Of a DNA stretch of 64,000 nt, positions 17,858 to 26,918 are shown piece after piece. The position numbers and the translations under genes were made by a program. The notes beneath the pieces were generated by a model, which searched no databases, had not been told where the DNA came from, and saw nothing but the letters and a program-made list of their open reading frames with translations. The DNA is taken from NCBI RefSeq assembly GCF_043195195.1, contig NZ_JBAFWT010000019.1, positions 33,975 through 97,974 on the forward strand, read 5' to 3'. This DNA is from NCEH01 sp043195195 (GTDB lineage Bacteria > Pseudomonadota > Alphaproteobacteria > Rhizobiales > Xanthobacteraceae). The number at the start of each line of letters is the position of its first letter. The stretch's first letter is position 1.

Positions 17858-18628
17858 TTACTCCGAGATAAGGCCGTTCGTAACCGCCGCCTTGTCGTAC
17901 AAGAATACGAGATTGGGGTCGGGGAGGTCGCGAGCGCGGTCCTTACCGTCGAAGTCGAAGCGCGTCAGGAAATCTCGGATGACATTTAGCCGTGCCTCTG
18001 ACTTGTTATCCGCGCGCACGACGGTCCAGGGCGCAAATGGCGTGTGCGTACGGGCCAGCATCTCGTTCCGGGCTACACTATAATCGTCCCAGTGCTTTGT
18101 CGCTGTATCGTCGATCGGGCTCAGCTTCCACTGCTTGAGCGGATCGTCGCGGCGATCCTTCAGCCGGCGCTTCTGTTCGGTTCGCGAGATATCCAAATAG
18201 TATTTGAGGATAGTGACGCCACAATGGGCGAGCAGCTGCTCGAACAGCGGGGCCGTCATGAGGAACTCGTCATATTCCTCGTTGCTGCAGAAGCCCATTA
18301 CCCGCTCGACCCCGGCGCGATTGTACCAACTGCGGTTGAACAGCACGATCTCCCCGCCCGCCGGGAGATGCGGCACCCAACGTTGGAAATACCAGGACTT
18401 CTGGTCGCGGTCGGACGGCTTGCCCAGTGCGACCACCCGCGTCTCGCGCGGGCTGAGATGCTCAACGATTCGCTTGATCGTTCCATCCTTGCCGGAGGCG
18501 TCCCGTCCTTCGAAGATCACGAGAACCTTCTTGCTGGATTTGATGAGGTGCTTCTGAAGACCCGCCAGCTCCACCTGGAGTTCGTGAAGTGCTTGTCTGG
18601 TGGCTTCGTGTTTTTCTTTCTTGCCCAT
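17858..18628 (-). CDS. ppk2: Polyphosphate kinase 2 family
   Basis: 256 residues. The Walker A region is FEGRDASGKDGTIKRI (about residues 39-54), followed by the PPK2 lid and Walker B features: FNRSWYNRAGVERVMGFC and KYYLDISRTEQKRR. Length and motifs fit a one-domain class I PPK2, which uses polyphosphate to make nucleoside triphosphates from diphosphates. It would help hold ATP or GTP when respiration is limited, a role consistent with the neighbouring genes. It stands 195 bp after the MFS gene on the same strand; no FNR-like box was found in that gap. Confidence 0.93.
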   Translation of the reverse strand: MGKKEKHEATRQALHELQVELAGLQKHLIKSSKKVLVIFEGRDASGKDGTIKRIVEHLSPRETRVVALGKPSDRDQKSWYFQRWVPHLPAGGEIVLFNRSWYNRAGVERVMGFCSNEEYDEFLMTAPLFEQLLAHCGVTILKYYLDISRTEQKRRLKDRRDDPLKQWKLSPIDDTATKHWDDYSVARNEMLARTHTPFAPWTVVRADNKSEARLNVIRDFLTRFDFDGKDRARDLPDPNLVFLYDKAAVTNGLISE

Positions 18629-18823
18629 CTGGAATTCCTGTCATGAGGTTTGTTGCATTCCGAAGTATCGTCGATTGCAATTCAACGGTACGAAAGCGCA
18701 GCCGCCTGCCAACCTAGACAGGCGTTCACCGAGGGCCGATCTTACTCAGTCGGATATCTTCGGCTTGCCAATTTGTAACTTCCATTCTCTCGCTGAATCG
18801 CGATCTAAAGGCGCCGAAATCCA

Positions 18824-20086
18824 TCAGTGCGCCGTTTCAAGAGCGGCGGGAGAGTTGACCCGTGCCAGGAGGCCCGGGATACCAAGACTTGCGACGGCGC
18901 CTCCAAGCACCACGAGGGCCGCTAGCGTGAAGGGCGCGTTTGGCACGAAGGAAACCCCAAACAGCAGACCGCCAGCGGCCGATCCTGCCGCTTGGCCGAG
19001 ACTTGCGGCCGCAGTCTGCCGACCCAATTCCGCTCCTTGCCTTTCCCCCGCACTGAGCGAAATCCAGTACGTCGCGATGGGGGAGAGGATACCAGCGCTG
19101 GCCGCGATCGCGGCTACGACGATGGCCGTAGGCACGGTCGCTGCGGCGAATGGCACGGCGGCGACGCTCACTGCCAAGACAACAAGGGCGGGCGTGAGGA
19201 ACCAGCGTGTGGTCTCCGGCTTGACGAGCGGCGAGAAGACGATCGTTTGAGCGACTAACATGACGAGGCTGCACACACTGAACATGAGCCCGATCTGGTA
19301 GGTGCTCATGTCGAGAACTTGCATTCCGCGAAGCGACAGGCCGACTTCGAAGGCACCCACAGCCGCGGCGGTTACGAACGAGATGACGAGGAGGCGTGGA
19401 AGAGCGCCACGGCCCTCAGGCCGGGCTCCAATCCCCACCTGATCTACGCCGCGCTGGATGGCGTCAGGCACGAGGAACCATACCGCCAGCGCCACCAGAA
19501 GCGAAAAGCCCGATGTCGCTAAATAGGGTGAAAGGGAAATTGCAGCCTCGCCCGAGCCTGGAAGGAGTTCGCGGGCGACAACCACGGTGAAGCTTCCCAG
19601 CATCGGCCCGACCAGGAAGCCGATGGCACCGGCAATGTTGAGCAGAGCAAAGCGGCGCGCGCGCCATTCCTTGGTCCGAGCGTAGTCGCCGACAAGGGCA
19701 TAGGCTGCGGGCACAATGGAAGCCGCGAACAACCCGTTCAGGAAGCGGCCGAGATAGAGCAGAGGGAGGCCATTGGCGAGCCCAAACAGTGCCAGGGTCA
19801 AGGAGAACCCCATCAGTCCCGCGAGCAGCACGGGGCGGCTACCATGCCGATCCGCAAGGCGGCCCCATAGTGGTGCGAACAAAAACAGCGCGAGGGTGTA
19901 GGTTCCGGTCAGTATGCCGGTATGCCGCGATAGGACAGTAGGATCCGTCGTTCCTGCTATCCGTTCAATCGCAAGCGGAAGTATCGGCAGAAGGAACCCA
20001 TAACCGACGGTAATCGTGAACATTGCCAGAAGCAATGAGATCATCATCCACCATCGCAATGGTTGGAAGGAACTTGCCGCGATCAC
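18824..20086 (-). CDS. MFS efflux transporter
   Basis: About 420 residues from the GTG at 20086, which overlaps the ATPase stop by 4 bp (GTGA). Twelve hydrophobic segments are visible; motif A is in FAPLWGRLADRHGSRPVLLAG and motif C-like in GFLVGPMLGSF. It resembles tetracycline/multidrug-type carriers. Last gene of the small Cys/His protein - CPD-ATPase - MFS run, so a role beside metal or stress export is plausible but substrate is unknown. Confidence 0.87.
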   Translation of the reverse strand: MIAASSFQPLRWWMMISLLLAMFTITVGYGFLLPILPLAIERIAGTTDPTVLSRHTGILTGTYTLALFLFAPLWGRLADRHGSRPVLLAGLMGFSLTLALFGLANGLPLLYLGRFLNGLFAASIVPAAYALVGDYARTKEWRARRFALLNIAGAIGFLVGPMLGSFTVVVARELLPGSGEAAISLSPYLATSGFSLLVALAVWFLVPDAIQRGVDQVGIGARPEGRGALPRLLVISFVTAAAVGAFEVGLSLRGMQVLDMSTYQIGLMFSVCSLVMLVAQTIVFSPLVKPETTRWFLTPALVVLAVSVAAVPFAAATVPTAIVVAAIAASAGILSPIATYWISLSAGERQGAELGRQTAAASLGQAAGSAAGGLLFGVSFVPNAPFTLAALVVLGGAVASLGIPGLLARVNSPAALETAH

Positions 20087-22491
20087 GCCGCCGCCTCGAC
20101 CGCGGCTTCCGTTGAACCACTTTGGACTCTGCTGCCGCGCGTGATGCCGGCCAGCCGTGTGCGTTTGAGCATCAGGGCGTTGATCGCCACCAGAGCCGAG
20201 CTGCCCGACATGGCGAGAGCGGCGATTTCGGGGCTCAGCAGCATTGGGTAGAGCACGCCCGCTGCGAGCGGGAAGGCGATGACATTGTAGGCCACGGCCC
20301 ACCACAGGTTCTGGTGCATCTTGCGCAGGGTTGCGCGGGAGAGCTCGATGGCGCCGACAATGTCGTACGGATCGCTCTTCATCAGCACGACGTCGGCGCT
20401 CTCGATGGCGACGTCCGTCCCCGCACCGATGGCGAACCCCACATCGGCCTGGGTGAGTGCCGGAGCGTCGTTGACGCCGTCACCGACCATCCCGACCTTG
20501 TGTCCTTGAGCCTGCAGCTCCTGAATCTTCGCCGCCTTCTGGCCCGGCAGTACATCGGCCAGCACCATATCGATGCCGAGAGTTGCGGCGATGCGCTTCG
20601 CCGTGCCGGCGTTGTCGCCGGTCAGCATGGCGACCTGGACGCCACGCTCGCGCAGCTTGGCTACGGTGGCCTGGGCGGTCGGACGCGGTGCGTCGGCGAT
20701 CGCGACGATGCCGAGAAGTCGGCCGCCACGGGCTACATGAACCACGGTTCGGCCGGCGCCCTTCAACTGCTCCGCCGCATCGGCGAGTTCGTCAAGGCCG
20801 ATCTTTTCCTCGTCCATGAGACGACGGTTGCCGAGAAACGTCGTCTGACCCTCGATCTCGGCGCGGGCGCCTTTCCCCTCGAGATTGAGGAAGGACCGCG
20901 CGTCCGGCACAGTGAGCCCTTCAGCGCGCTCGATGATCGCCAGCGCGAGCGGATGATCCGAACCGTGCTCGACGGCGGCCGCGATGCGCAGCACCTCATC
21001 GGGCGACGCCTGGCCTGCCGCGATCACGTCGACCACGCGCGGTTGACCCATGGTCAGCGTGCCGGTCTTGTCGAAAACGATGACGTCGAGCTTGGTCGCA
21101 TCCTCCAGCGCGGAAGCATTCTTGAACAGGATGCCGTTCATCGCGCCGAGCCCGGTTCCCACCATCACCGCCATCGGCGTGGCGAGCCCCAGCGCATCGG
21201 GACAGGCGATGACAAAGACGGTGATGGTCAGCGTCAGCGCGAAGAGGAGGGTCTGACCGATCCAGAAATACCAGACCGCGAAGGTGACGAGACCGATCAG
21301 GATCGCCGCGAGCACAAGCCATTGCGAGGCCCGATCAGCGAGAAGCTGCGCCGGCGCCTTGGAATTCTGCGCTTCCTGGACGAGCTTGACGATTTGGGCG
21401 AGGGCCGTGTCGGCACCCACCTTCGTCGCCTTGTAGCGCAAGCTGCCACTCTTGTTGATGGTGGCTCCGATGACCATGTCGCCCGGCTTCTTCGAGACCG
21501 GCATCGACTCGCCCGTCAACATCGATTCATCAACGTCGGAGCGACCTTCGAAAACCTCGCCGTCCACAGGGATCTTGTTGCCAGGACGCAGAATGACCGT
21601 ATCGCCTAGCAGGACCTCGGCGGTCGGGATCTCGATCTCGGCACCGCTCCTGAGCACCGTGGCCTTGGGCGGCGCGAGGTCCATGAGCTGACGGATTGCC
21701 TCCGACGCGCCAGCTCGTGCCCGCATCTCAAGCCAGTGTCCGAGCAGAATGAACACCAACAGAACGGCAACAGCCTCGTAGAACTGCTGGCCTTTGAAGA
21801 AAAAGGTCGAGCCGACGCTGAACAGGTAGCCCGTGCCGACACTGAGCAGCACCAATACCGCCATGTTGAGCACGCCGTTGCGCAGCGCGCGGATCGCCGC
21901 GACGACGAAGGGCCAACTCGGATAGAGGATCGCGGCGCTCGCGAGAACGAAAAGCAGGATCTCGCGATCGAGACCGAATGGCGGATCGATGCGCAGGAAA
22001 TCCATGCCCATCGGCTGCAGCAGAAATATCGGCACGGAGAAAATCAACGCGACCCAGAACCGGTTGCGCATGTCCCGGACCATGCCCTGCATGTCCATTC
22101 CCGCGCCATGACCCATCTCATGGGCCATGGCATCGTGCGAGATCGGCATCGCCTTGTCCGGCGTCCCGGAGGCAGGATGCGCCCCGTGGCCCGCGTGACC
22201 GGCGCCATGACGATGCGGCGCCGCCGGATGCGCCGGCGGCACGGTCGTCTCGTTTGGCACGCATTGGTGCCTCGGAACCACCTCGCCGCGGCAATGGAAG
22301 CCGCAGGCGATCACCTCGGCCTGGATGGTCTCCAGGCTGGTACGTGTCTCGTCGAAGCCGACCGTAGCCGTGCCGGACGCGAAGTTGACGGCGGCGGAGG
22401 TGACACCGGGCAATCGACGCAGGCGCTTCTCCACCACGAGCGGATCGAGCACATCGAAGAATTGCTCCACGTCAATTGTTGTGGTCGTCAC
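20083..22491 (-). CDS. P1B-type heavy-metal ATPase with a CPD membrane motif
   Basis: About 802 residues from the GTG at 22491 (GGAGA 9 bases upstream). Residues 1-75 have the HMA fold pattern (RRLPGVTSAAVNFASGTATV) but no CxxC. A His/Met-rich stretch follows (about 85-135, ending AHEMGHGAGMDMQGM). The core has TGES, DKTGTLTMG, the HP loop EHGSDHPLALA, and GDGVNDAPAL. The helix-6 motif is ACPDALGLATP, not CPC or CPH. A copper role is inferred from the His/Met-rich segment and neighbours. It follows the small Cys/His protein and is coupled to the MFS gene. Confidence 0.92.
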   Translation of the reverse strand: MTTTTIDVEQFFDVLDPLVVEKRLRRLPGVTSAAVNFASGTATVGFDETRTSLETIQAEVIACGFHCRGEVVPRHQCVPNETTVPPAHPAAPHRHGAGHAGHGAHPASGTPDKAMPISHDAMAHEMGHGAGMDMQGMVRDMRNRFWVALIFSVPIFLLQPMGMDFLRIDPPFGLDREILLFVLASAAILYPSWPFVVAAIRALRNGVLNMAVLVLLSVGTGYLFSVGSTFFFKGQQFYEAVAVLLVFILLGHWLEMRARAGASEAIRQLMDLAPPKATVLRSGAEIEIPTAEVLLGDTVILRPGNKIPVDGEVFEGRSDVDESMLTGESMPVSKKPGDMVIGATINKSGSLRYKATKVGADTALAQIVKLVQEAQNSKAPAQLLADRASQWLVLAAILIGLVTFAVWYFWIGQTLLFALTLTITVFVIACPDALGLATPMAVMVGTGLGAMNGILFKNASALEDATKLDVIVFDKTGTLTMGQPRVVDVIAAGQASPDEVLRIAAAVEHGSDHPLALAIIERAEGLTVPDARSFLNLEGKGARAEIEGQTTFLGNRRLMDEEKIGLDELADAAEQLKGAGRTVVHVARGGRLLGIVAIADAPRPTAQATVAKLRERGVQVAMLTGDNAGTAKRIAATLGIDMVLADVLPGQKAAKIQELQAQGHKVGMVGDGVNDAPALTQADVGFAIGAGTDVAIESADVVLMKSDPYDIVGAIELSRATLRKMHQNLWWAVAYNVIAFPLAAGVLYPMLLSPEIAALAMSGSSALVAINALMLKRTRLAGITRGSRVQSGSTEAAVEAAA

Positions 22492-22563
22492 AACCGTCGT
22501 CTCCTGTCGAAATCGGAGCGGATGCCCACCACGAACCACCCGCCTTTTTCACGGATCGCGCTG

Positions 22564-22806
22564 TCAACTGCCGCCGCAGCAGCCGGTCTTCTTCGGGTGA
22601 TGACCAGCACTGGAGACTGCCTTGTCCAGTTCGCCAGCGGGCGCGACCGTGTCGGGCGCCGCAGCATTTTCGTGATTGCCGCAGGAGCCATGAGCATTCG
22701 CTTTCTCCGCGGCCTCTGCGCCGGCATGGCCATCGCAGCAGGATGAGGCATTTGGGACCGAATGCTCGGAGGTCGTCTTGGTCTGGTCGGCAGACGTGGT
22801 GCTCAT
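22564..22806 (-). CDS. Small Cys/His-rich protein, possible metal binder
   Basis: 80 residues from ATG 22806 (AGGAG at 8 bases). It has CC pairs (ASSCCDGHAG and a GCCGGS end), a CGNHEN motif and many Ala/Glu/His, with no signal peptide or helix. Lying 72 bp before a heavy-metal ATPase and 125 bp after an FNR-like box, it looks like a soluble metal-binding partner, but that is inference. I do not recognise a named family. Confidence 0.6.
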   Translation of the reverse strand: MSTTSADQTKTTSEHSVPNASSCCDGHAGAEAAEKANAHGSCGNHENAAAPDTVAPAGELDKAVSSAGHHPKKTGCCGGS

Positions 22807-22930
22807 TCCGGTGACTCCTGCTTGCGGGCACGACGATAGATGGCGCCATTGCGGGCGCTGTCGCCCCATGCCGCACCCGCACTCTCATTTCCTGATTTTC
22901 AAACTTAGGCGATGGCCCGGTCAGCCATCT

Positions 22931-22944
22931 TTAATCTCGATTAA
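22931..22944. promoter_or_regulatory. FNR/FixK-like box between the ATPase operon and the HlyD operon
   Basis: TTAATCTCGATTAA, a near-perfect palindrome with half-sites TTAA. On the minus strand a CCTAAGTTT sequence sits 29-37 bases past the centre, with TAAGTT as a -10; the lemA box has nearly the same arrangement. The predicted start near 22896 would serve the small Cys/His protein and the ATPase. It could also serve the HlyD gene about 200 bp away. Confidence 0.55.
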
Positions 22945-23141
22945 GGATCGGCATCCTTGGGTCGCGCATCGTTCCCGGAGCTGACGACCCCTTCAGACTC
23001 AGTGTTCCGGTTGTCTCATTTGGCGGCATTTCGAATTGCATCGCTGCGATACGCCGAAGGGGGTCAATTGCGCATCCAAGAGATTGCTCGGCCAAGGCTG
23101 GCTGAAGTCGTTTCCACGATGGCGTCGACTACCCGCCTACT

Positions 23142-24140
23142 ATGGATGAGAATGTGCGTATTGCTCCGATCATTGCCGTTGTCATCCTCGCGGCCGCCGG
23201 GGCTGCCGGCTATGCATATTGGTGGAAGCAACAGGCGACCCGCGTCCCCGCGGGACTGGCCCGGGCAAATGGCCGGATCGAAGTCGAACGCGTCGACATC
23301 GCCACCAAGTACGCGGGCCGCCTCGCCGAAGTGCGCGTCAACGAGGGCGCCGATGTTCAGAAGGATGGCATCCTCGCCCGCATCGACACGACCGAAATTC
23401 TTGCGCAACTCGCGGCAGCCAGAGCTGCCGTGCACCGCAGCCACCAGGGTGTGGCCATCGCCGAGTCCAATGTGGCTCTCCGCTCGGCAGAGTTGAAGCT
23501 TGCCGAAGTCGAGCTCCGGCGCATCGTCGAACTGATGCGCACGAACACGGCGACGCAAGCGGAACTTGATCGCCGCACGGCGCAAAGGGATATTTCAAAG
23601 GCCTCGCTGGATAGCGCGAAAGTCGCCATCGAGGACGCCAAGGCGGCCGTCGAGGCGGCTGAGGCCCAGGTCAGCCAGATCGAAGCCGCAATTGCGGACA
23701 TGACGCTGAAAGCGCCGGTATCGGGTCGCGTCGAGTATCGTCTTGCACAGGCCGGGGAGGTCGTAGCTGTCGGCGGGCGGGTACTCACCCTTCTCGACCT
23801 TTCCGACGTCCACATGACGATCTTCCTGCCGACGAGCCAGGTCGGCAGCGTCGAACTCGGGTCGGATGCCCGTATCATGCTGGATGGTGCGCCCGGCTAC
23901 GTCGTTCCCGCAACAGTCGCCTTCGTTGCCTCGGAAGCGCAGTTCACGCCGAAATATGTCGAGACCGCGAACGAGCGCGAGAAGCTGATGTACCGCGTCA
24001 AGCTGCACATCGATCCGAAGCTCATCGAGACCTATCGCGCTTACGTCAAAGCCGGCATGACCGGCAACGCCTACGTCAAGGTCCAGGCCGGAGCGGCGTG
24101 GCCGACGAATCTGACGCCGAGGCTTCCGGATGTCCGCTGA
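23142..24140 (+). CDS. HlyD-family periplasmic adaptor protein
   Basis: 332 residues. A signal anchor at about 7-27; a lipoyl-like N-terminal half (RIEVERVDIATKYAGRLAEV); a long coiled coil at about 90-190 rich in Ala/Glu (AVHRSHQGVAIAESNVALRS); then the second half-lipoyl (LKAPVSGRVEYRLAQAGEVV) and beta barrel. It bridges an inner-membrane exporter to the outer membrane. Its end overlaps the ABC gene by 11 bp, so the three genes form a yhiI-rbbA-yhhJ-like operon. Confidence 0.9.
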   Translation: MDENVRIAPIIAVVILAAAGAAGYAYWWKQQATRVPAGLARANGRIEVERVDIATKYAGRLAEVRVNEGADVQKDGILARIDTTEILAQLAAARAAVHRSHQGVAIAESNVALRSAELKLAEVELRRIVELMRTNTATQAELDRRTAQRDISKASLDSAKVAIEDAKAAVEAAEAQVSQIEAAIADMTLKAPVSGRVEYRLAQAGEVVAVGGRVLTLLDLSDVHMTIFLPTSQVGSVELGSDARIMLDGAPGYVVPATVAFVASEAQFTPKYVETANEREKLMYRVKLHIDPKLIETYRAYVKAGMTGNAYVKVQAGAAWPTNLTPRLPDVR

Positions 24141-26916
24141 TGCCGAGCCGGCCGTTCGAGTCGATTCGGTCCATCACCGCTACGGTGACACCGTTGCGAT
24201 TGACGGCGTCAGCCTGTCGATCGCCTCCGGATCGACGGCGGCCTTCATCGGCCCCGATGGCGTCGGAAAGTCGACTCTCCTTGGCCTGATCGCCGGCGTC
24301 AAACGCATCCAGTCCGGAACCGTGACGGCCCTCTCCGGCAACATGGCATCGAGCTCTCACCGTGACATCGTCGCGCCGCGCATCGCCTATATGCCGCAAG
24401 GCCTCGGCCGCAACCTCTATCCGACGCTCTCGGTGGTCGAGAACATCGATTTCTTCGGGCGCCTCTATGGCCAGTGCGAGAGCGAACGTCGCTCACGCAT
24501 CGCGGGCCTGCTGACCGCCACGGGGCTCGACCCGTTCCCGGACCGCCTCGCCGGCAAGCTCTCGGGCGGGATGAAGCAGAAGCTCGGCCTGTGCTGCGCG
24601 CTGATCCACGATCCGGACCTCTTGATCCTCGACGAGCCCACGACCGGCGTCGATCCCCTGTCACGGCGTCAGTTCTGGGAGTTGATCGAACGGATCCGCG
24701 CTGAGCGCCCCGGCATGACACTACTGGTGGCGACCGCCTATATGGAGGAGGCCGCGCGTTTCGACCACATCATAGCGATCGACGAGGGCAAGGTCATCGC
24801 CGCCGGCGACATGGCGGGGCTACTTGATCGGACCGCGACGCGTACGCTGGAGGAGGCCTATGTCGCGCTACAGCGCCCCGAACGGCGCGGCGATCAGGCG
24901 GCGTTGGTAATCCCGCCGCTGCTGGAGAGCGGCGGGCCTCCGGCGATCGTCGCAGAGGCCCTGACCATGCGCTTCGGCGATTTCACCGCCGTCGATCATG
25001 TCAGTTTCCGCATCCGGCGCGGCGAGATTTTTGGGTTTCTCGGGTCGAACGGCTGCGGCAAGACGACGACGATGAAGATGCTCACTGGACTGCTGCCGGC
25101 GAGCGAAGGGCGAGCTGAGCTGCTGGGGAAACCGATCGACGCCCGTGATATCGCAACAAGAATGCGCATCGGCTACATGTCGCAAGCGTTCTCGCTCTAT
25201 GAGGAGATCTCCGTCCGCGCGAATCTGGAGCTGCACGGACGTCTCTTCCGCATTCCCCCGGGCGAACTCAGGCTGCGCGTCGCCGCGGCGCTTACCCGTT
25301 TCGACCTCGACGCCGTTGCCGACGCCTCGCCGGCGTCGCTTCCGCTCGGGATGCGTCAGCGGCTCCAGCTTGCCGCCGCCTGTTTGCATCGGCCTGAAAT
25401 ATTGATCCTTGACGAGCCCACATCCGGGGTCGATCCGGCAGCGCGCGACAGGTTCTGGCGCCTCCTCGTCGAGATGTCGCGCCGCGACGGCGTAACGATC
25501 TTCATATCGACCCACTTCATGAACGAGGCCGAGCGGTGCGACCGCGTATCCTTGATGCATGCGGGCCGTGTCTTGTCCGTCGGCAGCCCCGAGGGGCTTC
25601 GCGTCGCTCGTGGCACCACGACTCTCGAGGGCGCTTTCGTTGCCTATCTGGAGGAGGCGTCAGCGCCGCCTGCGTCTAAAGTGATGAAGGAAGCGCCTTC
25701 GTTGGCGGCTACCCCAAAGCCGATCGGCGCCCCGGATAATGTCCAAAAGGGAACATCGTCGGAATCCCAATCATCGCATAGGTCATCGTCGGCTTCTTTG
25801 CGCCGAGTCTGGGCCTTTGCCCGGCGAGAGGCCGTGGAAGTCCTCCGGGATCGCATTCGGCTCGCCTTCGCGCTCCTCGGCCCGCTCGTACTTATGGTCG
25901 GGTTCGGCTACGGCATTTCGTTCGACATCGAGAATCTCCGTTATGCGGTTCTTGATCGCGATCAGTCCTACGAGAGCCGGCTATTCCTGGAGCAGTTTTC
26001 GCAATCCCGTTATTTTGTCGAACAAACGCGGCTGGGCGACGAGTTTGAGATTGATCGGCGCCTGCGATCCGGCGAGCTACGGTTTGCCGTCGACATCCCG
26101 CCCGGCTTCGGTCGCGACCTTTTGCAGGATCGCCAGCCGCAAGTGAGCTTCTGGCTCGACGGTGGCGCGACATTCCCCGCCGAGACGGCACGGGCCTATA
26201 TCCAGGGCGCCGTCCTCACCTATGCCGCGGATCGCTACCGCCAGCTGCACGGCCGCGCTCCACAGGTCCTCCCGATCAATGTTGAACCCCGGTTTCGCTA
26301 CAATCAGGATTTCCGCAGCGTCTTCGCGATCACGCCCGGCGCGATCATGCTTCTCCTGATCCTCATCCCCGCGATGCTGACAGCCGTTGGTGTCGTGCGT
26401 GAAAAGGAGATGGGGTCGATCACCAATGTGTATGCCTCGCCCGCGACAGTGGGTGAATATCTTATCGGCAAGCAATTGCCCTATATTGCGATTGGGTTTG
26501 TCAGCTTCGCCAGTCTCGTGCTCTTGGCCGGCGCACTCTTTGGAGTTGTAGCGAAAGGGTCTCTCATCGGCCTTTCTCTCGCAGCGCTCATGTACGTGTT
26601 CGCGGCAACGGCCTTTGGACTACTGATATCCGCGTTCGTCTCGACGCAAGTCGCGGCGATCTTCGCGACCGCCGTTCTAACCGTAATTCCCACGGCGCAC
26701 TATTCGGGGTTTCTCTATCCGGCCTCGACGTTGGAAGGCTTGGCGCGCGCGATGGGGGTCGGCTTTCCGGCATTCTGGTTTCAGACCGTGAGCCTGGGCG
26801 TCTTCGCGAAAGGGCTCGATGCCGGTGCGTTCGTGCGCGAAATCGCCGTGCTGTTCGGCTTCGGGGTCGTCTTTCTCCTGCTGGCGCGCCTCGCCATCCG
26901 CAAGCAAGGTTCGTAG
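24130..26916 (+). CDS. ABC exporter: two ATPase domains fused to an ABC-2 permease
   Basis: 928 residues. ATPase 1, about 8-240: Walker A GPDGVGKST, signature LSGGMKQKL, Walker B LLILDEPTTGVDP. ATPase 2, about 276-510: GSNGCGKTT, signature-like SLPLGMRQRLQ (no canonical LSGGQ), ILILDEPTSGVDP. After a low-complexity Ser/Pro linker (about 515-555) a six-helix ABC-2 permease occupies 560-928. This is the RbbA/YhiH layout. The likely partner is the separate permease that follows. Substrate unknown; the family exports drugs or envelope compounds. Confidence 0.92.
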   Translation: MSADAEPAVRVDSVHHRYGDTVAIDGVSLSIASGSTAAFIGPDGVGKSTLLGLIAGVKRIQSGTVTALSGNMASSSHRDIVAPRIAYMPQGLGRNLYPTLSVVENIDFFGRLYGQCESERRSRIAGLLTATGLDPFPDRLAGKLSGGMKQKLGLCCALIHDPDLLILDEPTTGVDPLSRRQFWELIERIRAERPGMTLLVATAYMEEAARFDHIIAIDEGKVIAAGDMAGLLDRTATRTLEEAYVALQRPERRGDQAALVIPPLLESGGPPAIVAEALTMRFGDFTAVDHVSFRIRRGEIFGFLGSNGCGKTTTMKMLTGLLPASEGRAELLGKPIDARDIATRMRIGYMSQAFSLYEEISVRANLELHGRLFRIPPGELRLRVAAALTRFDLDAVADASPASLPLGMRQRLQLAAACLHRPEILILDEPTSGVDPAARDRFWRLLVEMSRRDGVTIFISTHFMNEAERCDRVSLMHAGRVLSVGSPEGLRVARGTTTLEGAFVAYLEEASAPPASKVMKEAPSLAATPKPIGAPDNVQKGTSSESQSSHRSSSASLRRVWAFARREAVEVLRDRIRLAFALLGPLVLMVGFGYGISFDIENLRYAVLDRDQSYESRLFLEQFSQSRYFVEQTRLGDEFEIDRRLRSGELRFAVDIPPGFGRDLLQDRQPQVSFWLDGGATFPAETARAYIQGAVLTYAADRYRQLHGRAPQVLPINVEPRFRYNQDFRSVFAITPGAIMLLLILIPAMLTAVGVVREKEMGSITNVYASPATVGEYLIGKQLPYIAIGFVSFASLVLLAGALFGVVAKGSLIGLSLAALMYVFAATAFGLLISAFVSTQVAAIFATAVLTVIPTAHYSGFLYPASTLEGLARAMGVGFPAFWFQTVSLGVFAKGLDAGAFVREIAVLFGFGVVFLLLARLAIRKQGS

Positions 26917-26918
26917 CG

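Noticed and set aside
18660..18700. TTGAATTGCAATCG (minus strand) upstream of ppk2 as an FNR-like box
   Set aside because: Second half-site is ATCG; too many mismatches.
20122..21609. 495-codon open frame antisense to the CPD ATPase
   Set aside because: Composition (His/Arg/Asp rich) is that of the reverse strand of a GC-rich gene; no start signal.
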